From contig WPIO01000061.1 of NCBI GenBank assembly GCA_009760855.2, positions 1,009,501-1,069,500 on the forward strand: a stretch of DNA of 60,000 bases. The letters are read 5' to 3'. This DNA is from Cristatella mucedo (Eukaryota > Bryozoa > Phylactolaemata > Cristatellidae). Position numbers and translations under genes: made by a program. Of this stretch, positions 42,233 to 50,769 are shown one piece after another. The notes beneath the pieces are model-generated. The model saw only the letters and a list, made by a program, of their open reading frames with translations. It searched no databases and was not told where the DNA came from. Position 1 is the stretch's first letter, and each line of letters opens with the position of its first letter.

Positions 42233-44663
42233 GCAATTCATTTGTACAGCGCCCTAAGGGAACTTAATACTTATCCAGGCGCTTCAAGTACTCCGAAGGG
42301 CTCTAGCCTACGACCTTGATCGCCAAAATTGAGCACCTTACTCACGGGTCAAACGAGGGCTGCTATAAATTCTCTGTCGCCGCCTATTAAAATGCAAGCT
42401 GCAACCATCTTAAACAGTGATCAGTTCAGCGGGTAATTGCATGCTTGTTTGCCTAATAGTTCCAATGCCAAAGGAGTGTCACACTCGGAGATGGGGCGCC
42501 CTCGAAGAGTTTAATGGAGTGAAATAACGTGCAGAAGTGGAGGAGGGGGTTGTTACTCTGCATAGCATTTCTTGCTGCTACGTGCAGAGCAGCGCCTCAC
42601 ATTGCGAGATGAAAAAATTACAAGTGCATGTTTCAGCGGTGATGCATGAGCCAAAGTTTAAAATAAAAGTAAAGAAAAGATAAAGAACCTGTAGACCAAT
42701 CGGTTTTAATCACTTCAGAAAGCCGTTAACAAAGCAAAAAAGTTTGCAACGAGTACCAATCTCGGGTCAAAAAATAAGTACGAGCACGACGATTGCTTGT
42801 CTGGAACTGCTTCAAAGAATTGCATTTTTATCAATTACTTTGCTACGCGAAGCCAGGCGAGATATTAACTTCCAACTATCCAGAAAAAACAAATGAAGAG
42901 GTAGGTCTGAGAGAAGATGTCATACTGTCCATCGTGGATCTCGCTTTCTTGCCAAAGCGAACGAGTTGTCCGAGTCAAGGTTGTTAGGTCGTGGTCGCTT
43001 ACGCGATTTCGACTTGGGTGTTGAGGTACGTGGTCTCAGTACAACCTTCGGTTGAGGATTTACGGGTGTGTAGACGCTCCCGCATTCTTTGTACGTCTTG
43101 ATAAAGAAAATACTCGTGAGGTTTTTAAAATTTTTAATCAAGAGCTTTTATTCTTAGATTGCTGCAGAGCGATTATTTTTGCAACAAATAGCTACGAGAG
43201 GGAGCTTGCCAACAGGCAGAAGAAGATGCGAAACAGCGGACTGACTGCACCCAGCTTGACCACTCCGTGCTTTGAATTATCCTGCATTACAAAGTTTGGA
43301 TTTAAATTAATTTTACTGGGACACCCGGGCAAGCCATCAAAACTTTCTTGACAAGTTTGCACGTTTGAATTTGCATACCGTGCACCGTCGCCAAGATGGT
43401 CTATGGTTTATCGGAGACATTGAACTAACTCGGTCTATTAAGCGAATGCTTGAGAAAGCATACACAAGATCTGGGCTAACGGTCCGCGGACAGGTATACG
43501 ACTACTACTGTAGATTATAACTATATAACAGATAAATATATTATTAATCTATACCAGCAAAGGCCAAGTGCAGCTTCTACGAAACATCAATTCACATTTA
43601 GCCTCAGTGGCTATGCAAAATACAGCCTACCGTAAGGGCGCTGATTTTTTGTAGTAAGGTGTGTGTATGTGTTATTAATAGCTGGCACAATTGGCATCCC
43701 ACGTGGGCGTATCGAAGCTTCGTACACGACTAGTTAGCTGTGCTTTGAGTACACTCTCTTCGGTCTCTTCCTTGGCTTCTACTCCTTCATTCATACTTCG
43801 ACCATCTCCTCTAGTAAAGGCAAACATTTTAGGTTTTCTTGTAGCTCTAAGGAAAACTTTTTTGCGGTCAAGCAAATCCGACGCCGCCGCGTAGAGTGTA
43901 CTACAGAGAACCTGGTGCAGGGGGAACAATTCACCGGGCGCCGGATCGGGAGGGCGCCCAAAACTGACGCCCAATACGGTCGAAAAGGGGGTTCGCCGTC
44001 TGATGCAGTCCGTCCCCGGGCGCACAATAAACCCGCAGTGCACTGCCTGGCAGCGTACCGCTACCGGGTCTTCAATGATCGCTTTGCTGAGCTAAAAGTA
44101 AAGGCAGACACACGCCGACCGACGCGGCTGCACACAGAAAGCCGCCGCAGAGGTTGCACGCTTGTAAGTGTCCGACCAAATCTCATCATGCTCTTCATCT
44201 GGTTGCCGAGCAACCGGCGGCGGCCAACGGCGTGGTTCAACGAGCTGCACGGTACTGGGCTGACCGGTTTGTCATTGTCGATCGATAGACTGCTTGCCAG
44301 CGGAATGTCGAGATTGTCGTCGAGACTTGATGAGCTCGCAGCAGCGGGGCGCATGATTTTGTCGCGCCGCCGCTGGCTCGAAGAGACCGCGGCCGATAAT
44401 TCGCCAGATAATTCCTCGTCGTGGCGCCGAGAGCTCTCGGTCGAGCCGACAGGTTTGGGACTATCGCTGCTCTCCGTAGAGAAATCCACTGCGTCTCTGC
44501 TCGTCGTAGAGTACTCCATCCGTTTTACTTGAGAAGAATCTGTGGCTCTGCCAATGATGCGGTCGTCGACACTTGCTTGATTGGCATTCTGACCGCCATT
44601 ACCGTTGGCAGGTAGGGCCGACTTCTGGTCTTTGTATCCCTTTTCTTTTGAGCTCGAGGCCAT
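37115..44663 (-). CDS. Gene B: unrecognised multi-exon gene, disordered basic protein
   Basis: I do not recognise this family. Proposed exons: 44663-44065, from 43900 into about 43,700, 43096-42926 and 37324-37115. Exon 1 starts at an ATG in a good context (GACATGG), is open for 199 codons and is rich in Ser, Asp, Lys and Arg. Exon 2 joins in phase 2. Exons 3 and 4 are both phase 0, flanked by AG and GT borders, and exon 4 ends in TAA. The product would be a largely disordered, basic, possibly nuclear protein with no catalytic motif or membrane segment. The 5.6-kb last intron holds LINEs and SINEs. Exon 2 could instead end the gene at its own TAA (43,675), making exons 3-4 a separate transcript. 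Confidence 0.45.
37325..38099. other. Gene B intron, unassigned
   Basis: No repeat or exon was recognised. Confidence 0.3.
38100..38325 (+). mobile_element. LINE 3' UTR and tail fragment
   Basis: It begins at the end of ORF2 (GAGCTTATGCGTGCTGACAC) and runs through the hairpin (AAAGCGCC...GGGCGCTTT) to an (ATT)n tail. It is a short, fairly young, 5'-truncated copy. Confidence 0.85.
38690..39215 (+). mobile_element. LINE ORF2 C-terminus and tail, diverged
   Basis: RT C-terminal blocks ([12 protein letters not shown] at about 38,770) are followed by damaged sequence and the hairpin tail near 39,145-39,212. Confidence 0.7.
39258..39290. repeat. (TA)n microsatellite
   Basis: About 15 TA units directly abutting the tail of the inverted SINE-A copy. 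The TA run is probably the degenerate tail itself. Confidence 0.95.
39290..39433 (-). mobile_element. SINE-A, complete copy
   Basis: The minus strand reads GTTTGGTCAAGCGTTTAAGG, GCTCGCCCCCGACCAAGGTC, a B-box-like GGGCTCGAGCCC and ATGTAAAGCGCCTGAATAGA...TTGGGGCGCTATACAAATGAA. It has the same tail hairpin as the LINE. Confidence 0.85.
39435..39585 (-). mobile_element. LINE 3' UTR fragment
   Basis: Only the 3' UTR block (ATGAATAACATGGTTAGGGG…) is present, followed by an irregular (TAATGA)n-type tail. The hairpin is missing. Confidence 0.65.
40465..40606 (+). repeat. UR1 unclassified repeat, copy 3
   Basis: CTGTGACTCCACAAAGC, GAGAGCTTTCTATAGCGCC, GCCGAAGCAGCTTTCG and GGCTTCATCTC occur in the same order as copies 1 and 2. 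It ends directly against LINE sequence. Confidence 0.7.
40607..41625 (+). mobile_element. L2/CR1-group LINE, RT C-terminal half to tail
   Basis: Plus-strand blocks in order: [100 protein letters not shown]. The hairpin and (TTATTA)n tail follow. A few frameshifts are present. Confidence 0.88.
41640..42080. mobile_element. Fragments of diverged LINEs
   Basis: The minus strand at 41,640-41,800 shows an LDLSDAFDT-like RT block. The plus strand at 41,880-42,020 shows a C-terminal-like block ([18 protein letters not shown]). Family assignment is weak. Confidence 0.4.
42187..42230. repeat. (TA)n microsatellite
   Basis: About 21 TA units directly adjoin the tail end of an inverted SINE-A copy, as at 39,258-39,290. 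Confidence 0.95.
42232..42358 (-). mobile_element. SINE-A copy, diverged
   Basis: On the minus strand a damaged A/B-box head (AAGGTGCTCAATTTTGGCG, GTCGTAGGCTAGAGCCC) precedes the tail GAAGCGCCTGGATAAGTATT...TAGGGCGCTGTACAAATGAA. Confidence 0.7.
42359..42925. other. Gene B intron, unassigned
   Basis: No repeat or exon was recognised. Confidence 0.3.
42926..43096 (-). CDS. Gene B exon 3
   Basis: 57 codons exactly, phase 0-0: [48 protein letters not shown]. The Lys/Arg cluster resembles a nuclear localisation signal. Acceptor tttctttatcAG, donor GTATGA. Confidence 0.55.
43430..43620 (+). mobile_element. LINE linker-region fragment
   Basis: It matches the endonuclease-RT linker of the large LINE (9,060-9,190): a short …GAAAGCATACACAAGATC…, a TATAGAT spacer, then AAGGCCAAGTGCAGCTTCTA. 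It is split by about 35 extra A/T-rich bases. Confidence 0.5.
43675..43900 (-). CDS. Gene B exon 2 (possibly terminal)
   Basis: The acceptor ggttctctgtAG puts exon 1's partial codon in frame. The frame then reads [35 protein letters not shown] and [13 protein letters not shown], then TAA. If exons 3-4 belong to the same gene, a phase-0 donor inside this exon (for example GTACGA after LTSR) must be used instead of the stop. Confidence 0.5.
44065..44663 (-). CDS. Gene B exon 1
   Basis: It encodes 199 codons plus two bases, starting [18 protein letters not shown]. It continues with Ser-rich stretches ([35 protein letters not shown]). GC is above the local average and the frame is far longer than expected by chance here. 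The proposed donor GTAGCG is not strong; an upstream in-frame extension to 44,789 exists but lacks support. Confidence 0.55.
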
Positions 44664-45550
44664 GTCGTTACGATGATTCTTTTGGCCCGATTCCTTTGGC
44701 CTATAACGCGGAAATGGCCGAGAGCCCAAGTATGCGCAGGCGGTAAAACAAGCCGGATAATTAATTGGCCAAGATATCAAGCCGGCCACAGCAGCTTTCT
44801 CGAAATCTGGCCAAGACTACGGGAAAAGGCACGCGTCTTATATTTAAATGGCTGCCCGATTAGGTTCCTGCCGCCCACTAGAGCTGCGAAAGTCTACATC
44901 TTTCAGTCATTGCTATGGAAAACAAAAAGCCCTTACAGTCTTAAAAGAAGTTTTGCAGTGGCCTTATGTTTGCGAACTGGGCTCCAAAAAGTTTTTTATT
45001 AAACCCAATTTTCTGAAATAGTTTGTCCAATAATGTTACGTGGATGATACACTACCCTAATTTATGATTTGAGCCTACTTTTTGGCATTCGCCACACACC
45101 ATCTACGGTCTTGCTGCTAGTACAATATAGTCTTACGGTGAGCTACTGGGAATCCAACTCTATCGACATGTGTACCCACTCACGGCGATCTGTAAACGAC
45201 CGAAGGCGTATGCACGACAGTAGGACTCTGTCAGTAAGGTCTGCGTGCATCAGGCTGAAAGATTAAGCACTAAGTACTACCTCTTGGAACTATACAATTC
45301 TATTTTGCTAATACTTTTCTCATTTTTACGGATCTGCCGACGTAAACTTGGACTTTGCAGGTCCACGACTAGGTAAGCAACTTCTGAAAATCTCTAGAAG
45401 TGAACTGACTCTGTTCCTTCTGCAGATTCCGATGCATCTTACAAAGCCCTCTTTCTTTGGTTAAAAATCACGACATCTTAAAACTGCTTCCATATCCTAA
45501 AAAAGCTTCTCACATCTGAGTTGTAGCGTAGAGGCTACTCCCGAATAGGT
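44664..45550. other. Upstream of gene B, nothing assigned
   Basis: This probably contains the gene B promoter, but no element is identifiable. It ends at the target duplication of the MULE transposon. Confidence 0.3.
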
Positions 45551-45560
45551 TGCATCAGAG

Positions 45561-45648
45561 GTGTACTGACAATTTAACTTGTGACTGCTCGCCCTATAAC
45601 AATTGGCCTGTTCCAACCGGCCTATACGAAAATTGATCTATATGACAA
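45561..45648 (+). repeat. MULE left terminal inverted repeat
   Basis: 88 bases starting GTGTACTGACAATTTAAC. It pairs base for base with the complement of 48,395-48,482. Confidence 0.9.
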
Positions 45649-45740
45649 CAGATCTTTGGCAAGTGGCCCTAAGATCAGAAATAGGCAATACAAATAAAAC
45701 TGGTGCAGGTCAGGTTTATTTGATCAAATTAGGTTATATA

Positions 45741-46300
45741 TTTATTATTATAATAATAAGTCACTTGATAAAGCGCCCTCAGAGAACTTAATCTCTCTCT
45801 AGGCGCTTTAAATTTGCTGTAAAGTGAAATGCAATCGAATGGTTAGTAAAATCAGGCTTGAAAAACAAACGAAATGAATAATATGGTTAGGGGTGACATG
45901 CACAGGGTCAGCATGCAAATGTGGTTAGTGGCAGCATGCACAGTGTCAGCACGCATAAGCACATCAAGGACGAATCACAGGGACCCACTAAATGCTGTCC
46001 TAAATAGGTGTGTCTTTAAGTTCCTTTTAAATGTGGTCAGGTCAGGGGATGTTTTGACGCAGGTCGGGAGGGAGTTCCAGGCTTTGGGAGCATATGAACT
46101 AAATGCACGGTCTCCAAAGGATTTAAGGTTTGTACGAGGTATTTCTAGACTGTTGGATTCCGAAAAGCGGGTGGTACGATGCTTGGCCTGATAGGGTAGT
46201 ATATCTGACAGATAGGCTGGAGCCATAGAATGAAGGGACATAAAAGTGAGCGACAAAACCTTGAAGTCAATCCGTTGCTTGACTGGTAGCCAGTGCAGGT
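45741..46300 (-). mobile_element. L2/CR1-group LINE inserted in the MULE
   Basis: ORF2 C-terminus without damage for about 93 codons ([54 protein letters not shown]), then 3' UTR, hairpin and AT-rich tail. It is 5'-truncated at 46,300. Confidence 0.88.
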
Positions 46301-46496
46301 ATATTATATGTGTTACCAGTTTGCTATGACTACCCGGATGCTATTATAAGGATTGGATATCAGCTAGTATAAATAAATATAATTGATAATTTGTGAAGTT
46401 GATAATTGTTGAGCATAACAATATTTATAAATCATGGAGTCAGCGATATAGTGCGGAATTTCCGAGCATGGAAATGCTACTGCGGTATATAGAAAC

Positions 46497-48163
46497 CTTG
46501 AATAATGTAAAGTAATCGTTAATGCAAGCGGCACTACGCATTGGTGATGCTGCAAATACCGTAAGCTTGGTTGCAAGGCTCGTCTAATAACGAATGGCAC
46601 TACAGTAGATGGAAATCGCGCTCCAGAAACTGCCACGAAGGAAACATAGCGATAGCCCGGGGAAGAAAGGCTGTTGGTGACATGACGGCTAAAATGTCGG
46701 AAGTTTCTGTGACTCCGAGTGCAGTGCAAGGTTCTATGGCTAGGAACTTATCTGATGACGTGCTAATGGCTTTACCGAAGAAGTCAACCTCGAATTGAGC
46801 ACTGCAGCGGCAGAGAAAGAAGGACTTGTCTGAGGCTGACGGAACTTCACCACCAAAACCCGCAGATCTGTTATTTGACATCCCTCAGAAGTTCATTGAT
46901 TTTGTACTGTTTGACTCAGGACCAGGACAGGATCGGGGCTGATTATCCTCGGAAGTAGCACCTTGCTTGACGGCTTGGCTCGCGCAGACGTGTGGCTAGC
47001 TGATGGTACGTTTCAAGTAGTTCCCTTGCTTTTCTTTAAACCCATTCATCCCATTCATTTTCGATGTGTCCCAGGACTTATCCCTGTTGGACTACACTGC
47101 CTACTTTCAAACAAGACTCGGGCAACATACGATCGCCTTCTCGCCCAACTCAAGCGTCTCATACCTGCTGCAAACCTCAAACAAATTCTCGTCGATTTCG
47201 AAACTGTGGTCTGAGTATATGCAGGCCGGTACCGCTCCCTCCTTAAACAGCTGTCGGGAGCATCACCGGTGGTGCATAGCTGTGGTCCGCTTGTGGTGTG
47301 GTTTGGACAGGCCGGTAACCACAGTCAAATGGTGGACTCACCATCGGGGTCGGCCAAAACACAGCCGTGGGCGAGGAGGGGGATTCAGTGGGGAGAGAGG
47401 GGCGAGTGAAGTCGTGCTCCCTCTGCTCTGTAGTAGAATAAACTGTTGGTGTTGGTTCTGTGCTGGCGTTCTTCGTGCAAGGCATTCTTCGTGCAAGGCG
47501 CATCGAAGCACAGAAACAGCAGCTATTAATGCTTTCTCTGCCTTGTACTCGACAGCTGCAATCACGGGCTATTACTTCCATCTCACTCAGAGCGTTATGC
47601 GAAAGGTCAACGAGTTAGGAATGAAAGAGGAGTATGAAACTGATGTTGTTATCCGTAGTGCAGTTCGATGTCTACCAGCACGGGCGCATGTACCGGAGAC
47701 TGACTTCATCGAAGCATTTGAACTGCTGTCCGACTCTATGCCATCACATGAGCGTATGCACGAACTGATCTCAAACTTCGAACATACCTATATCCGAGGC
47801 AGACATCTTCGAGGCCGAGGTGTTTAATTCGGCAGTTCGCTCTTCCCTGTGGGGATGTGGAATCAGTATGGGGCATCAGTAAACGATGTAGCTCGTACAA
47901 CTAATGCAGTAGAAGGGTGGGATTACGGGCTACAAGCATTGTTCTAGTGCCATTATTCGACGATGTGGACATTACTGAAAGCGCTTCGCATGGACCACAG
48001 TAAGCAGACTGCCTTGTTCTTGCAAGGCACCACTGGCGTTCTTGTTGTCCATGCAAAGAGATACCGCGAGCTTGCCAAAAAAGTTCGACGAGCTTTTGAA
48101 GTTTACGGTGGTACAGATGTTTTAACTTTCCCTCGCGACACTGCATTTTGGTCGCATAGTTAG
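46497..48163 (+). pseudogene. MULE transposase with FLYWCH finger, decayed
   Basis: The finger remnant reads GTTHW*CCKYRKLGCKARL (46,530-46,600). It is followed after a frameshift by LSDDVLMALPKKSTSN, a TGA, ALQRQRKKDLSEADG and FDIPQKFIDFVLFDSGPGQD (46,730-46,940). The catalytic domain follows: ARADVWLADGTFQVVPLLFF, LLSNKTRATYDRLLAQLKRL, ILVDFET (46,975-47,204), then AINAFSALYSTAAITGYYFH, TQSVMRKVNELGMKEEY and FIEAFELL (47,518-47,735), ending near 48,163. Candidate acidic residues are the Asp in LADGT, the Asp in LVDFE and a later Glu. Two stops are TGA where relatives have Arg, consistent with CpG decay. It was interrupted by a solo LTR and is inactive. Confidence 0.88.
47205..47512 (+). mobile_element. 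Solo LTR (308 bp) inside the MULE transposase
   Basis: It begins TGTGGTCTGA and ends GAAGCACA (TG...CA with TGTG/CACA termini). GAAAC flanks it on both sides (47,200-47,204 and 47,513-47,517). Removing it with one GAAAC restores the transposase reading VDFETAAINAF in frame. An AATAAA at 47,437-47,442 lies where an LTR poly(A) signal is expected. Near the end is a 16-base tandem duplication (TTCTTCGTGCAAGGC). Orientation is taken from the AATAAA. Confidence 0.85.
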
Positions 48164-48394
48164 TTGAGAAGCTACTGTAACATCAAGATTGATTTTTATC
48201 TAGAACGTAATGAACATTTTTTGACACTTTTAAGAGAAAACACTGTTTTACTAATAATCCTGTTGTATGAATATACATTTTTTTTTAGAAAGTCATGAAT
48301 GTTGCATAAATATAAATTTCAATAGAGTCATGAATTCATTCTTAATTGCTTGTATCAATTGTGTAAATTAAAAGTAGTGTATTATTCTTATAAA

Positions 48395-48482
48395 TTGACA
48401 TATAGATCAATTGTCGTACAGGCCAATTGGTACAGGCCAATTGTTGTAGGGTCAGTAGTCGTAGGTTTAATAGTCACCCAAC
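48395..48482 (-). repeat. MULE right terminal inverted repeat
   Basis: Read on the minus strand it starts GTTGGGTGACTATTAAAC. Identity to the left repeat is highest over the inner 50 bases. Confidence 0.9.
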
Positions 48483-48569
48483 TGCATCAGAGAATGCCGC
48501 AAGGCTGCCACAAGGAATTTGAATGCTGACAGAACTCTCTCCCTGTCTTTTATCTCGCGAGTGACGAGG

Positions 48570-49228
48570 TTTTGTATCATAAATTTCTAAAATTACCTAA
48601 AGCAACTAACAATCTCTTTTGAGGCAACTTAAATATGCTGGTAAGAAGGCGTATCAATTTGTGGGTGATAGCATGCTCAGTTTCAGAATGCTCGAACATT
48701 AGCAAAGACAGTTCACACGTTTATCTTACTAATACTATGAGGTGCAGGATGGTTTTAGCTTTTTTAAACTGTCGTAAGGTAAGGATGTCATGACGTCAGT
48801 AAGAGTAAGTTTCTGGCTTTGGGAGCGTACAATGTCTCCAAAGGCTTCGAGATTGGTTAAAGATACAGCTAATTGACTTGAGTGAGAAAAGCAGACGGTA
48901 TGATGCCTGGCCTGACTGGAAAGTAGTTCAGATTGTTAGGCAGGAACCTGAGAACGAAGACAATTGAAAGTGAGGGACGAAACTTTAAAGTCAATAGGGC
49001 AATTGATAGGGAACTAGTGCTAGTCAGTGAAACATGAATAGCTGCATAATTTTGCATACCAGCTGCGGGTATCTAATTGCACTGGTCTAAAGGCGTGCGA
49101 TTAATGAGTTACTAAAGTAATTCAGAGATAATAAAAGTGCATGGCCCAAGTTTGGCTGAGGTCTCCTTATCTAAGCTGGCTTGAATTTTGAATTGCTACG
49201 CAGCTGAAAGTCGGCAGGCTTGACTTGG
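48570..49228 (-). mobile_element. LINE 3' part, strongly diverged
   Basis: The order of family blocks on the minus strand is retained (3' UTR, C-terminus near 48,850-49,020, RT segment to 49,228), with many stops. It is the oldest layer of the local nest. Confidence 0.6.
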
Positions 49229-49229
49229 T

Positions 49230-50570
49230 AATAGTAATAATAGCAATACATTTGATATAGCACCCTCAGAGAACTCAAATCTCTTTCTAGGCACTTTACA
49301 TTTGCTACGAAGGAAGTACGAGCGAACGGTTAGTGGAAGCATGCTCAATAAACAGCAAGAATAACATGGTTAGGGGTGACATGAACAGGGTCAGCATGTA
49401 AATATGGTTAGTGGCAGCATGCACAGTATCAGCACGCATGAGCACATAATAATAATAATAATAATAATATTGCACTTGATAAAGCGCCCTCAGAGAACTC
49501 AATCTCTCTCTAGGCGCTTTACATTTGCTGCACAGTGATACGCAATAGAATAGTAAGTAAAATCATGCTTGAAAAAAAAACAAAATGAATAACATGGTTA
49601 GGGGTTACATGCACTGGGTCAGCATGCAAATGTGGTTAGTGGCAGCATGAACAGTGTCAGCACGCATAAGCACATCGAGGACGAATCACAAGGACCCACT
49701 AAATGCTGTCCTAAATAGGTATGTTTTTAAGTTTCTTTTAAATGTGGTCAGGTCAGGGGATGTTCTGATGCAGGTCGGGAGGGAGTTCCAGGCTGTGGGA
49801 GCATACGAGCTAAATGCACGGTCTCCAAAGGATTTAAGGTTTGTACGAGGTATTTCTAGACTGTTGGATTCCGAAAAGCGAGTGGTACGATGCTTTGCCT
49901 GATGGGGTAGTATATCTGAAAGATAGGCTGGAGCCATAGAATGAAGAGATCTAAAAGTGAGCGACAAAACCTTGAAGTCAATCCGTTGCTTGACTGGTAA
50001 CCAGTGCAGGTCGGCGAGAAGTGGAGTAATGTGGCAACTGCGACGCTCACGACAGACAAGCCTAGCTGCAGAGTTTTGCACCAGCTGCAATCGCCTGATC
50101 GCACATGCTGGTAGGCCAGTAAGCAGTGAGTTGCAGAAGTCGAGACGAGATGTCACGAATGCATGGACCAACTTGGACGTGGTATCCTTATCTAAACAAG
50201 CCCGAATTTTAGCAATGTTATGAAGCTGAAAATAGGCTGATTTGACTGTGGAGCTGATGTGGTCGTCTAACGAGAGGTCGCTTTGGAATATGACACCTAG
50301 ATTTCGAGCTGATTCAACTGGAGATATGCTGGCAGAGCCAATTTTGAAAGTCAGCCTTTCCAATTTCTGAATAACACTAGGTTTGCCCATAACTATAAAG
50401 GGCGAATCGCAGGGACCTACTAAATGCTGTCATAAATAAATGCGTTTTTAGTTCCTTTTTAAATGTAAAAAAGTCAGGAGACGTCGTGACGCAAGTCGTG
50501 AGTAAGTTCCAGGCTTTTTGGAGCATGATGGGGTAGTCTAATGAAAGGTCACTTTGGAACAGGTCACTCG
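49230..50570 (-). mobile_element. LINE 3' part of middle age, split by a young LINE
   Basis: The 3' UTR and tail (49,230-49,446) continue at 50,396-50,570 with the ORF2 C-terminus. Across the gap the sequence is consecutive in other copies (GAGCACAT | AAAGGGCGAATCGCAGGG), so a young LINE inserted here. Confidence 0.8.
49447..50395 (-). mobile_element. L2/CR1-group LINE, young, 5'-truncated, open frame
   Basis: 234 open codons of ORF2: [74 protein letters not shown]. The 3' UTR, intact hairpin and (TAA)n tail follow. It differs from the copy at 4,307-5,544 by only a few bases and lacks that copy's frameshift. Confidence 0.92.
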
Positions 50571-50619
50571 AATTGCTTGCGCACACGTAAACCTAAGGCT
50601 ACGGATTCACTAGACTCAT

Positions 50620-50745
50620 TTTTTAGCGGTAGAAGAGCCACATAGGCTATTGCTCTCGACAGCGGTGGGGGTGGGCAACGCAGAAATGCCTGCCGAGGGA
50701 TTCAGACCTACGACTTGTGAGTCGCAAAGTGCTCCTAAAGGAGAT
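50620..50745 (-). mobile_element. SINE-B fragment
   Basis: On the minus strand a B-box-like GTCGTAGGTCTGAATCCC is followed by the body with CGCTGTCGAGAGCAATAGCC and GGCTCTTCTACCGCTAAAA. Confidence 0.55.
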
Positions 50746-50769
50746 GTGCTAGCTGAGTCGCACGCGTCT

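Larger units (their letters stand above)
45551..48492 (+). mobile_element. MULE DNA transposon with TIRs and 10-bp target duplication
   Basis: The element spans 45,561-48,482. TGCATCAGAG flanks it at 45,551-45,560 and 48,483-48,492, a 10-bp duplication within the range known for Mutator-like elements. The first and last 88 bases align without gaps as inverted repeats with roughly 20 mismatches; both contain AACAATTGGCCTGT and AATTGATCTATATG. Inside, on the plus strand, is a decayed transposase with a FLYWCH-type zinc finger and a MULE catalytic domain. A LINE (45,741-46,300) and a solo LTR (47,205-47,512) inserted later. Without these the element is about 2.0 kb. Confidence 0.9.

Noticed and set aside
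43891-44532. 205-codon plus-strand ORF opposite gene B exon 1
   Set aside because: It mirrors the GC-rich minus-strand frame; its composition looks antisense and there is no splice or start context.
45874-46191. Recurring antisense ORF ([17 protein letters not shown] type) found at many places
   Set aside because: It is the complement of the LINE ORF2 C-terminus; repeated presence reflects repeat copies, not a gene family.
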